From Alphaproteobacteria bacterium (lineage in GTDB: Bacteria > Pseudomonadota > Alphaproteobacteria > SMXP01), in NCBI GenBank assembly GCA_021774995.1, contig JAJFIM010000320.1, positions 1 to 9,566 of the forward strand: a stretch of 9,566 bases of DNA, written 5' to 3'. Below the pieces are notes generated by a model. That model had not been told where the DNA came from. It did not search any database and saw only the letters and a list, made by a program, of their open reading frames with translations. The first letter of the stretch is position 1, and every line of letters begins with the position of its first letter. Positions 1 to 5,411 of this stretch are shown in pieces. Both the position numbers and the translations under genes were made by a program.

Positions 1-257
1 TCGATCATGAATCGCTGGAGCGGGAGCTGGCTCTGGTCAAGGTGAAGGGCACCGGCGAAAAGCGCGTCGAATCCCTGCGCCTGTCAGACGCCTTTCGCGC
101 GCGGGTGATCGACACCACGCACGAATCATTTGTTTTTGAGCTCACAGGCTCTCCCGCCAAGCTCGATGCTTTTGTCAATCTCATGCGCCCGCTGGGTCTC
201 GTTGACGTGTCGCGCACGGGCGTGGCCGCCATCGCCCGGGGCCCCGAGGGCATGTAA
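1..257 (+). CDS. ilvN: Acetolactate synthase small (regulatory) subunit, 3' end only
   Basis: C-terminal 84 codons of the regulatory subunit of acetohydroxyacid synthase, which binds the catalytic subunit (IlvB/IlvI) and gives valine feedback inhibition at the first common step of branched-chain amino acid synthesis. The reading frame enters at base 3 (DHESLERELALVKVKG) and stops with TAA at 255-257. The visible part matches the C-terminal domain of IlvN: the block ELALVKVKG, a stretch around FELTGSPAKLDAFVNLM, and the usual ending with GLVDVSRTGVAAIARG. The N-terminal ACT domain lies off the left edge. ilvC starts 29 bases downstream with no terminator between them, so the two are probably co-transcribed. 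I am confident of the family, on recognition of the conserved tail; the start and full length cannot be seen. Confidence 0.93.
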   Translation, partial: DHESLERELALVKVKGTGEKRVESLRLSDAFRARVIDTTHESFVFELTGSPAKLDAFVNLMRPLGLVDVSRTGVAAIARGPEGM

Positions 258-286
258 TTTAAAAATCCACGAAAAGGAAAATAATC

Positions 287-1306
287 ATGCGCGTATATTA
301 CGACCGCGATGCGGACGTTAATCTCATCAAGGGCAAGAAAGTCGCCATCATCGGCTATGGCTCTCAGGGCCATGCCCATGCCCTAAACTTGCGCGATTCA
401 GGCGTTAAGGAAATCGCCGTGGCGCTCAGGGAGGGGTCGGGATCAGCCAAGAAGGCTTCCGATGAAGGCCTCACCGTCATGAGCGTTGCCGACGCCGCCA
501 AATGGGCCGACGTGCTGATGATGCTGACGCCGGATGAATTGCAGGCCGATATTTATACCGAGCATCTGGCGGACAATATGCGCGAAGGCGCGGCGCTTTT
601 GTTTGCGCACGGATTAAACATTCATTTTAATCTCATACTGCCGCGCGCCGATATCGATGTGCTGATGGTGGCGCCCAAAGGACCTGGCCATACAGTGCGC
701 GGCGAGTATCAGCGCGGCGCCGGGGTGCCGTGCCTCATTGCCATTGCGCAGGACGCCACCGGCAACGCCCATGATCTGGGCCTGTCTTACGCTTCCGCCA
801 TCGGCGGCGGCCGCGCCGGCATCATCGAGACCACGTTCCGGGAGGAATGCGAAACCGATCTCTTCGGCGAGCAGGTTGTGCTGTGCGGCGGCGTGGTGGA
901 GTTGATCCGCAACGGTTTTGAAACCCTGGTGGAGGCGGGCTATGCGCCGGAGATGGCGTATTTTGAATGCCTGCATGAGGTCAAACTCATTGTCGATCTT
1001 ATTTATGAGGGCGGCATTGCCAATATGAATTATTCCGTCTCCAACACGGCTGAATATGGCGAATATGTTTCTGGACCGCGCATTGTCACGTCTGAGACCA
1101 AGGCGGAGATGAAAAAAGTGCTGGAGGACATCCAGTCGGGCCGGTTTACCCGCGATTGGATGCTGGAAAACAAAGTGGGGCAGACGAGTTTCAAAGCTCT
1201 GCGCGCCGCGTCTGAAAACCACCCCATCGAAGAGGTCGGCGCGCGTCTGCGCGCCATGATGCCGTGGATTGCCGAAACGCGGCTTGTCGACAAAGACAAG
1301 AACTAA
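287..1306 (+). CDS. ilvC: Ketol-acid reductoisomerase (class I)
   Basis: Second enzyme of valine/isoleucine synthesis in the cytoplasm: Mg-dependent alkyl migration, then NADPH reduction of 2-acetolactate or 2-aceto-2-hydroxybutyrate to the dihydroxy acids. The 339 residues fit the short class I form. The N-terminal Rossmann domain has GYGSQGHA at residues 23-30. R48 and the serines of REGSGS (48-53) sit in the loop that binds the NADPH phosphate in this class. H108 (FAHGLNIHF) and K131 (APKGPGHTVR) match catalytic positions. The all-helical C-terminal domain carries the metal ligands D191 and E195 (TDLFGEQ), E227 and E231 (ECLHEVK), and S252 in NYSVSNTAEYG. ATG 287 is chosen because AAGGA at 274-278 lies 8 bases before it. 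It follows ilvN directly. No Rho-independent terminator is visible after the TAA. Confidence 0.98.
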   Translation: MRVYYDRDADVNLIKGKKVAIIGYGSQGHAHALNLRDSGVKEIAVALREGSGSAKKASDEGLTVMSVADAAKWADVLMMLTPDELQADIYTEHLADNMREGAALLFAHGLNIHFNLILPRADIDVLMVAPKGPGHTVRGEYQRGAGVPCLIAIAQDATGNAHDLGLSYASAIGGGRAGIIETTFREECETDLFGEQVVLCGGVVELIRNGFETLVEAGYAPEMAYFECLHEVKLIVDLIYEGGIANMNYSVSNTAEYGEYVSGPRIVTSETKAEMKKVLEDIQSGRFTRDWMLENKVGQTSFKALRAASENHPIEEVGARLRAMMPWIAETRLVDKDKN

Positions 1307-1345
1307 AAAGTTTAATCGCAAGGAAAAGCACGTTTTGCATGTATT

Positions 1346-1374
1346 TTGCCTGAGATGAGGGATTCTTGTATGCT
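1346..1374 (+). promoter_or_regulatory. Possible sigma-70-type promoter for the VTT-protein gene
   Basis: In the 115-base gap after ilvC, TTGCCT (1346-1351) and TATGCT (1369-1374) are separated by 17 bases. Each matches the consensus at 4 of 6 positions, which would put transcription start near 1381, about 40 bases before the ATG at 1422. It is weak on sequence alone; readthrough from ilvNC is an equally good explanation because no terminator is seen in the gap. Confidence 0.3.
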
Positions 1375-1421
1375 CGGCTTCGGGGCGCTGCGCCTTGAAA
1401 TGGGGGAAGGGGTTTCTAAGG

Positions 1422-2207
1422 ATGTCTGAATGGGCGTCAGTCTTAAAACGCAAGATCGACGCGCTTGACAGCCGGGCGCTGGCGGCGCTCAGCGCGTCCC
1501 TTTTTTTGCTGATTGCCGTCGTTTTCGCCTTTGTTTATGGCGGGGATTGGCTGGGGATCACAACGCAAGGGGATGTTGAAGTCCGGCTGGCGCAGTTCCG
1601 CGAAACGCTCTGGGCGCCTTTTGTGGTGTTGGGCGTATTTTCCCTGATCGGCCTCACGGGCGCGCCGCAATTCATGTTGATGGCGGCGGCGGTGGTGATT
1701 TTTGGTCCCTTTATTGGATTTTTATATGCCTGGCTGGGGACGGTGTTCAGCGCTTGCGTGGGGTTTTGGGTCGGTCACTATATGGGAAGCGATGTGATCC
1801 GGCGCTTCGCCGGTGAGCGCATTAACGCCATTAGCCAGAAAATCGGCAATCACGGCGTGGTGGCGAGTATTTTGGTGCGCCTGGTGCCAACGGCGCCCTT
1901 TGCCGTCGTGAATATGGTTGCAGGGGCCTCGCATATCGGTTTCGGCCAGTATTTCATGGGCACGCTTTTGGGCGTGGTGCCCAAAGCGGCGCTCATTGCC
2001 TATATCGGGGCCAGCCTTTCAAGTTTCCTCGAAGAGCGCAATCCGTTCGATCTGGCGCTTTTAGGCCTGGTTTTAGCGCTTTGGGTCGGTATTGGTTTTT
2101 ATGTGCAACGCTGGGTGCGCCGTACGCGGCGGGTATCTGAAGAGGGGCAGCGCCCCCTTGCCGCGGACGCTATGGGGGCGCAAGCCGACGCCAAAGAAGT
2201 CGCTTAA
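1422..2207 (+). CDS. VTT-domain (TVP38/TMEM64, DedA superfamily) inner-membrane protein
   Basis: A 261-residue polytopic membrane protein with the VTT (SNARE-associated/TVP38) fold. One transmembrane helix runs at about residues 19-39, followed by a polar stretch. The family core covers roughly 70-205: a proline/glycine re-entrant region (TGAPQFMLMAAAVVIFGP), a Gly-rich helix, and the signature R153-x-x-P156-x-x-P159 in LVRLVPTAPFAVVNMVAGAS. A last helix at about 209-230 is followed by the basic cytoplasmic stretch RWVRRTRR and a polar tail. DedA-superfamily relatives move lipids, including undecaprenyl phosphate, across the membrane, but the substrate of this TVP38-type branch is not known and I do not assign one. 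ATG 1422 is preferred to the in-frame TTG at 1395 because GGAAGGGG (1405-1412) lies 9 bases before it. It sits between ilvC and leuA without obvious functional linkage. Confidence 0.87.
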   Translation: MSEWASVLKRKIDALDSRALAALSASLFLLIAVVFAFVYGGDWLGITTQGDVEVRLAQFRETLWAPFVVLGVFSLIGLTGAPQFMLMAAAVVIFGPFIGFLYAWLGTVFSACVGFWVGHYMGSDVIRRFAGERINAISQKIGNHGVVASILVRLVPTAPFAVVNMVAGASHIGFGQYFMGTLLGVVPKAALIAYIGASLSSFLEERNPFDLALLGLVLALWVGIGFYVQRWVRRTRRVSEEGQRPLAADAMGAQADAKEVA

Positions 2208-2231
2208 TAAACTTTCGCGCCGCGTCAACGC

Positions 2232-2294
2232 TTGCGCAATCCCGCTCGAGTATCATATAAGCTTGACAGACCAGTTGATGGCGGGAACCTTAAT
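2232..2294 (+). promoter_or_regulatory. Candidate promoter region of leuA leader
   Basis: Two overlapping possibilities are visible. The first is TTGCGC (2232-2237), 18 bases, TATAAG (2256-2261): a good -10 with a weak -35, giving a start near 2268 and a leader of about 235 bases. The second is a perfect TTGACA (2263-2268), but its best -10, CTTAAT (2289-2294), is 20 bases away, longer than usual. The first would transcribe both short leader reading frames; the second would start after the ATG at 2297 and leave only the frame starting at 2328. The sequence cannot decide between them. Confidence 0.38.
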
Positions 2295-2296
2295 CC

Positions 2297-2413
2297 ATGC
2301 GCTTTTGTGCAATCAGTGACGGATATCATGTGCGGGGCGGCGAAATCGCCGCTCAGACGCCGGTCCTGCCTGCCTGTTCCGTCTCCGGGGTCCTTCTCCT
2401 TATTTGCCCCTAA
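2297..2413 (+). CDS. Candidate leuA leader peptide, frame A (38 aa, ends GVLLLICP)
   Basis: Short reading frame between the VTT gene and leuA, ATG 2297 to TAA 2411-2413. Residues 32-36 are five branched-chain codons in a row, GTC CTT CTC CTT ATT (Val-Leu-Leu-Leu-Ile, 2390-2404), three codons before the stop. This placement, with the stop at the foot of a strong stem-loop, is what classical amino-acid attenuation leaders show. The codons also overlap a perfect complement of the leuA ribosome-binding site, so a ribosome stalled there would free leuA. The start is weakly supported: only GGGAA at 2283-2287, 9 bases away. It overlaps frame B (2328-2450); one of them may be chance. The role is inferred from layout, not from homology. 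Confidence 0.45.
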   Translation: MRFCAISDGYHVRGGEIAAQTPVLPACSVSGVLLLICP

Positions 2414-2450
2414 GTGCTGGCTGCTTCTTCTGAGAGAAGCGGGCATTTAG
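2328..2450 (+). CDS. Candidate leuA leader peptide, frame B (40 aa, four consecutive Leu codons)
   Basis: Short reading frame overlapping frame A in another phase, ATG 2328 to TAG 2448-2450, ending CWLLLLREAGI. CTG CTT CTT CTG at 2421-2432 gives four consecutive leucines, the same kind of control block as the Leu run in the enterobacterial leu leader peptide. The codons form the 5' side of the inner stem of the 2407-2453 hairpin, and the stop lies in its 3' arm, so a ribosome stalled on leucine would keep that hairpin open. A modest SD (GACGGA, 2318-2323) is 4 bases before the ATG. The Leu run is the more typical signature for a leuA leader, but its stop inside the 3' arm is less easy to fit to textbook attenuation than frame A. 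Confidence 0.42.
   Translation: MCGAAKSPLRRRSCLPVPSPGSFSLFAPKCWLLLLREAGI
2335..2354 (+). other. Short GC-rich hairpin in leuA leader
   Basis: GCGGCG (2337-2342) pairs perfectly with CGCCGC (2347-2352) around an AAAT loop, and the stem extends two more pairs outward including one G-U. It lies within both leader frames, just after the frame B start. It may act as an upstream pause or a translation-modulating hairpin; the function is inferred. Confidence 0.4.
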
Positions 2451-2496
2451 GGGAATTTGCGAAACAACCCGACATTTTCTCATTTAGTGAAGGACC
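2389..2496 (+). promoter_or_regulatory. Anti-Shine-Dalgarno/Shine-Dalgarno pair of leuA
   Basis: GGTCCTTC at 2389-2396 is the exact reverse complement of GAAGGACC at 2489-2496, which contains the leuA ribosome-binding site. Pairing would sequester translation initiation and would enclose the 2407-2453 stem-loop. The upstream half overlaps the Val-Leu-Leu codons of leader frame A. It can also pair elsewhere: CTTCTC (2393-2398) with GAGAAG (2434-2439), and 2385-2392 with 2356-2363 (7 pairs, one mismatch). So mutually exclusive folds exist. The pairing is seen directly; its regulatory role is inference. Confidence 0.45.
2407..2453 (+). terminator. Strong leader stem-loop (putative leucine attenuator) before leuA
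   Basis: The outer stem pairs 2407-2417 with 2443-2453: 11 pairs, one of them G-U. Bases 2418-2420 bulge out. The inner stem pairs 2421-2428 with 2435-2442 (8 pairs, one G-U) around the loop TCTGAG. The following bases are AATTTGCG, so there is only a weak U-tract; this may be an inefficient terminator, or an element that works by changing translation rather than transcription. The stop codons of both candidate leader peptides lie inside it. Confidence 0.55.
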
Positions 2497-2502
2497 ATGG
2501 CC

Positions 2503-4050
2503 ATGAGCCAGATATCAGAACACAACGCGGTCAAAATTTTTGACACGACTTTGCGCGACGGCGAGCAGTCGCCGGGCGCCTCTATGACTTTGGAAGAAAA
2601 GTTGAAAATCGCCCACCTCTTGGAAGACATGGGCGTCGATATCATCGAGGCGGGTTTTCCCATCGCCTCTAATGGTGATTTTGAAGCCGTGAACGAAGTC
2701 GCCAAAGTCATCACGCACGCAGTTGTGTGCGGGTTGGCGCGCGCCGGCGCCAAAGACATTGAACGGGCGGGCGCAGCCCTCAAGCCCGCCGCCCGGCCGC
2801 GCATCCACACGTTTATTTCCACCAGTCCCGTGCATATGAAGCACAAGTTGCAGATGGAGCCGGGTGAGGTGATGGACGCGGTGATCTCCAGTGTGACTCT
2901 GGCGCGCAAATACACCGATGACGTGGAATGGTCCGCTGAAGACGCGACGCGTACGGATCATGATTTTTTGTGCCAGACGGTTGAAGCGGCCATTAAAGCG
3001 GGCGCGACCACCATCAATATTCCAGACACCGTGGGTTATACGGTGCCGCAGGAATATGGCGCTTTGATTGCCATGTTGAAAAACCGCGTGCCCAATATTG
3101 ACAAGGCGGTGATCTCGACCCATTGCCATAATGATTTGGGGCTGGCGGTGGCCAATTCGATTGCCGGGATTGCCGCGGGCGCGCGGCAAATTGAATGCAC
3201 CATAAATGGACTGGGCGAGCGGGCGGGCAATGCGGCCATGGAAGAGATTGTCATGACGCTGCGCACGCGGCGCGACGCCCTTCCCTATGACACGGGGTTG
3301 GACGCCACAAAAATTATTCAAGCGTCAAAACTGGTGTCCACGGTGACCGGCTTTCCGGTGCAATATAACAAAGCCATTGTCGGCAAAAACGCCTTTGCCC
3401 ATGAATCGGGCATCCATCAGGACGGTATGCTGAAAAATAATGAGACCTATGAGATCATGACGCCGGAAAGCATAGGCCTCTCCGAATCAAGTCTGGTGAT
3501 GGGTAAGCATTCGGGGCGGCATGCTTTTCGCGAAAAGATCGCTGAATTGGGGTATGAATTGGGCGATAACGCGATTGAAGACGCCTTTCGCCGGTTCAAG
3601 GATCTTGCCGATAAGAAAAAAGAAGTCTTCGATGAAGACATCGAAGCGCTGGTGGATGACGAAGTGTTTCGCGGCGGCGACCGGATGAAAGTGACCCGCC
3701 TTAATGTGGTGGCGGGGACGGAAGGGCCGCAACAGGCGGACCTCACTCTGGAAATCGATGGCGAAGCGCATGAGAGTTCAGCCACCGGCGATGGTCCGGT
3801 GGACGCTGTTTTCAATGCGATTAAGAATATCTGCGGGGGTGCCGCGCGCCTTAAACTCTATCAGGTGCACGCCGTCACCCAAGGCACTGACGCACAGGCC
3901 GGGGTCTCAGTTCATCTGGAAGAAGACGGCCGGTCGGTCGTCGGACGCGGGGCGGACACGGACACAATGGTGGCTTCCGCCCGGGCCTATGTGAACGCCT
4001 TGAACAAGCTTCACTTGAAACGGCAGAAAAGCGCGCCCGGGGCTCGGTAG
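2503..4050 (+). CDS. leuA: 2-isopropylmalate synthase
   Basis: First committed enzyme of leucine synthesis: condenses acetyl-CoA with 2-oxoisovalerate to 2-isopropylmalate in the cytoplasm, and is usually feedback-inhibited by leucine. The 515 residues match the bacterial family. The catalytic TIM barrel opens with FDTTLRDGEQSPGAS (13-27; R18 catalytic, D19 a metal ligand). The other metal ligands are H207 and H209 (THCHNDLGLAVAN) and N243 (NGLGERAGN). The linker subdomain has HESGIHQDGMLKN and MGKHSGRHAF. The C-terminal leucine-binding/dimer domain runs from about residue 385 and includes GRGADTDTMVASARAYVNALN. An ATG at 2497 is also in frame, but GAAGGA (2489-2494) is only 2 bases from it and 8 from the ATG at 2503, so 2503 is preferred. 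The leader suggests leucine-responsive control. Confidence 0.97.
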   Translation: MSQISEHNAVKIFDTTLRDGEQSPGASMTLEEKLKIAHLLEDMGVDIIEAGFPIASNGDFEAVNEVAKVITHAVVCGLARAGAKDIERAGAALKPAARPRIHTFISTSPVHMKHKLQMEPGEVMDAVISSVTLARKYTDDVEWSAEDATRTDHDFLCQTVEAAIKAGATTINIPDTVGYTVPQEYGALIAMLKNRVPNIDKAVISTHCHNDLGLAVANSIAGIAAGARQIECTINGLGERAGNAAMEEIVMTLRTRRDALPYDTGLDATKIIQASKLVSTVTGFPVQYNKAIVGKNAFAHESGIHQDGMLKNNETYEIMTPESIGLSESSLVMGKHSGRHAFREKIAELGYELGDNAIEDAFRRFKDLADKKKEVFDEDIEALVDDEVFRGGDRMKVTRLNVVAGTEGPQQADLTLEIDGEAHESSATGDGPVDAVFNAIKNICGGAARLKLYQVHAVTQGTDAQAGVSVHLEEDGRSVVGRGADTDTMVASARAYVNALNKLHLKRQKSAPGAR

Positions 4051-4072
4051 GCTCACGTTTAGTTTTTGTTCA

Positions 4073-4102
4073 AACCTGACCGGATAGACTTCCGGCCAGG
4101 TT
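4073..4102 (+). terminator. Terminator-like hairpin after leuA, no adjacent U-tract
   Basis: AACCTG-A-CCGG (4073-4083) pairs with CCGG-C-CAGGTT (4092-4102): ten pairs around one A/C mismatch, 23 bases after the leuA stop. The next bases are ATTCAGG, with no U-run; a run of six T occurs only at about 4123-4128. It may terminate weakly or protect the 3' end of the leuA message. Beyond the elements listed separately, the rest of the 220-base leuA-mreB gap holds no gene I can support. Confidence 0.4.
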
Positions 4103-4154
4103 ATTCAGGAACGCGTCTCTGGTTTTTTGTCCCTGGGGGCAGTAAAAAAGTGTT

Positions 4155-4182
4155 GCCGTCAAATTAACGTTAATGACTTGGC
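4155..4182. repeat. Imperfect dyad around ATTAACGTTAAT upstream of mreB (possible operator)
   Basis: ATTAACGTTAAT at 4163-4174 is a perfect 12-base palindrome. Allowing two-base bulges, the symmetry continues outward: GTCA (4158-4161) faces TGAC (4174-4177), and GCC (4155-4157) faces GGC (4180-4182). Position and symmetry suit a dimeric regulator site upstream of mreB. It contains TTAA twice, but with a 2-base spacer, not the 7-base spacer of CtrA sites. No regulator can be named. Confidence 0.4.
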
Positions 4183-4200
4183 GTCTATTCTGGTCATTAT
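4173..4200 (+). promoter_or_regulatory. Possible mreB promoter
   Basis: ATGACT (4173-4178) and CATTAT (4195-4200), 16 bases apart, each match the sigma-70 consensus at 4 of 6 positions. Start would be near 4208, about 63 bases before the preferred mreB ATG. It overlaps the dyad at 4155-4182 and the inverted repeat at 4182-4205. Weak on sequence alone. Confidence 0.28.
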
Positions 4201-4205
4201 AGACG
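4182..4205. repeat. Inverted repeat CGTCTAT / ATAGACG upstream of mreB
   Basis: CGTCTAT (4182-4188) and ATAGACG (4199-4205) are exact reverse complements separated by 10 bases. The repeat covers the candidate -10 region of mreB, so a protein bound here, or a 5'-end hairpin, could affect initiation. Only the symmetry is directly seen. Confidence 0.4.
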
Positions 4206-4270
4206 ATGCGCGGGGGCTCCGGCCCTCTCGTATCGGCATGTCATTCCTCAAGAACAAGGCAAAATCCGCG

Positions 4271-5311
4271 ATGTTCGCAAGTTTGTTTGGTCTTCTCTCC
4301 GCCGATATGGCCATTGATCTGGGCACGGCGAATACGCTGGTTTACGTCAAAGGGCGGGGCATTGTGCTCAATGAGCCCTCAGTGGTGGCGATCCAGACCA
4401 AAGCCGGAAAAAAACACGTTTTGGCGGTGGGCAATGAGGCCAAGCTGATGCTGGGCCGCACGCCGGGTAATATCGAAGCGATCCGGCCCATGCGCGACGG
4501 CGTGATCGCGGATTTCGAAGTCGCCGAGGAGATGATCAAACACTTTATTCGCAAAGTGCATAACCGCCGCTCCTTTGCCTCTCCTCAAATCGTCGTCTGC
4601 GTGCCCTCTGGCGCGACCGCCGTGGAGCGGCGCGCGATCCAGGAATCGGCGCTGTCCGCCGGGGCGCGGCGGGTTAATCTCATTGAAGAGCCGGTGGCCG
4701 CCGCCATCGGCGCGGGCCTGCCTGTGTCTGAACCCACGGGCTCCATGGTTGTGGATGTCGGCGGGGGGACAACGGAAGTGGCCGTTTTGTCTCTCGGAGG
4801 GGTGGTCTATTCGCGCTCCGTGCGCGTGGGCGGCGACAAAATGGATGAGGCGATTATCGCCTATATCCGGCGCATGCATAATCTTCTGGTGGGTGAGGCC
4901 AGCTCCGAGCGCATCAAAAAAGAGATCGGCTCGGCCTGTCCGCCGGCCGACGGCAACGGCCTGACCATGGAGATCAAGGGCCGGGATTTGATGAACGGCG
5001 TGCCCAAAGAAGTCACCATAGGCCAACGCCAAATTGCGGAAAGCCTTGCGGAACCGGTGGGCGCCATTGTCGAGGCGGTGAAAGTCGCCCTGGAATCAAC
5101 GCCGCCTGAACTGGCCGCCGATATTGTCGACAAAGGTATTGTTCTCACCGGGGGCGGGGCTCTGCTCACCAATCTTGACCAGGTGTTGCGCGAAGAGACC
5201 GGATTGCCGGTCAGCATCGCCGATGAACCGTTGTCCTGCGTGGCTCTGGGCACAGGCCGCGCTCTTGAGAATATGAAGGCCATGAAGGGCATTTTATCTA
5301 CGGTTTACTAG
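4271..5311 (+). CDS. mreB: Rod shape-determining protein MreB (bacterial actin)
   Basis: Actin-like ATPase that forms membrane-attached filaments and positions the cell-elongation machinery. The 346 residues from ATG 4271 begin MFASLFGLLSADMAIDLG, the usual start of alphaproteobacterial MreB with its membrane-binding hydrophobic end. Nucleotide-site motifs are present: phosphate-1 AIDLGTANT (14-22), phosphate-2 DVGGGTTEV (162-170) and the adenosine motif GIVLTGGGALL (289-299). The connecting blocks MRDGVIADFEVAEEM, VPSGATAVERRAI and SVRVGGDKMDEAI are typical. The frame is open further upstream, with an ATG at 4238 that would add 11 residues (MSFLKNKAKSA) and a TTG at 4127. I prefer 4271 on family length, although its SD (AAGG, 4256-4259, 11 bases away) is poor. 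First gene of the mreBCD-mrdA-rodA cluster. Confidence 0.96.
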   Translation: MFASLFGLLSADMAIDLGTANTLVYVKGRGIVLNEPSVVAIQTKAGKKHVLAVGNEAKLMLGRTPGNIEAIRPMRDGVIADFEVAEEMIKHFIRKVHNRRSFASPQIVVCVPSGATAVERRAIQESALSAGARRVNLIEEPVAAAIGAGLPVSEPTGSMVVDVGGGTTEVAVLSLGGVVYSRSVRVGGDKMDEAIIAYIRRMHNLLVGEASSERIKKEIGSACPPADGNGLTMEIKGRDLMNGVPKEVTIGQRQIAESLAEPVGAIVEAVKVALESTPPELAADIVDKGIVLTGGGALLTNLDQVLREETGLPVSIADEPLSCVALGTGRALENMKAMKGILSTVY

Positions 5312-5331
5312 GACTTTTACGTCATTATAAT
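5304..5331 (+). promoter_or_regulatory. Likely internal promoter for mreCD-mrdA-rodA
   Basis: A perfect TATAAT (5326-5331) lies 16 bases after TTTACT (5304-5309, 4 of 6 to TTGACA), overlapping the mreB stop codon. Transcription would start near 5338, giving a leader of about 70 bases before mreC that begins with the 5341-5380 stem-loop. It would let mreC onward be expressed independently of mreB. Confidence 0.48.
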
Positions 5332-5340
5332 CGCATGCCC

Positions 5341-5380
5341 GGGGGGACGGAGGGGTGGCCCCTGCGTGAGCCGTCTCGCC
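5341..5380 (+). other. GC-rich stem-loop in the mreB-mreC gap
   Basis: Bases 5341-5350 pair with 5371-5380 (nine of ten positions, one a G-U). AGGGG (5351-5355) then pairs with CCCCT (5359-5363) around TGG, stacking directly on the outer stem, with seven unpaired bases on the 3' side. No U-run follows, so a Rho-independent terminator is unlikely. It lies in what would be the 5' leader of an mreC transcript, 14 bases before its SD, and could stabilise the message or tune readthrough from mreB. Confidence 0.45.
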
Positions 5381-5411
5381 TCCTGATGAGTCTTTAAGGA
5401 GCCAGTCATTG

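Noticed and set aside
614..1453. 279-codon open frame on the minus strand opposite ilvC
   Set aside because: It lies almost wholly under a well-recognised enzyme gene, reads as His/Arg/Gln-rich composition with no family motif, and has no SD context. It is a codon-bias shadow.
2208..2260. Rho-independent terminator after the VTT gene
   Set aside because: Only very short GCG/CGC pairings are present and there is no U-run.
2515..3321. 268-codon minus-strand open frame opposite leuA
   Set aside because: It mirrors the conserved LeuA barrel; composition is typical of antisense to a GC-rich gene and there is no initiation context.
4166..4173. CtrA binding site upstream of mreB
   Set aside because: The consensus is TTAA, seven bases, TTAA; here the two TTAA boxes are two bases apart.
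4127..4237. TTG-initiated 48-residue extension of MreB
   Set aside because: MreB proteins start about five to ten residues before the AIDLGTANT motif, and the extension would run through the promoter and inverted-repeat region.
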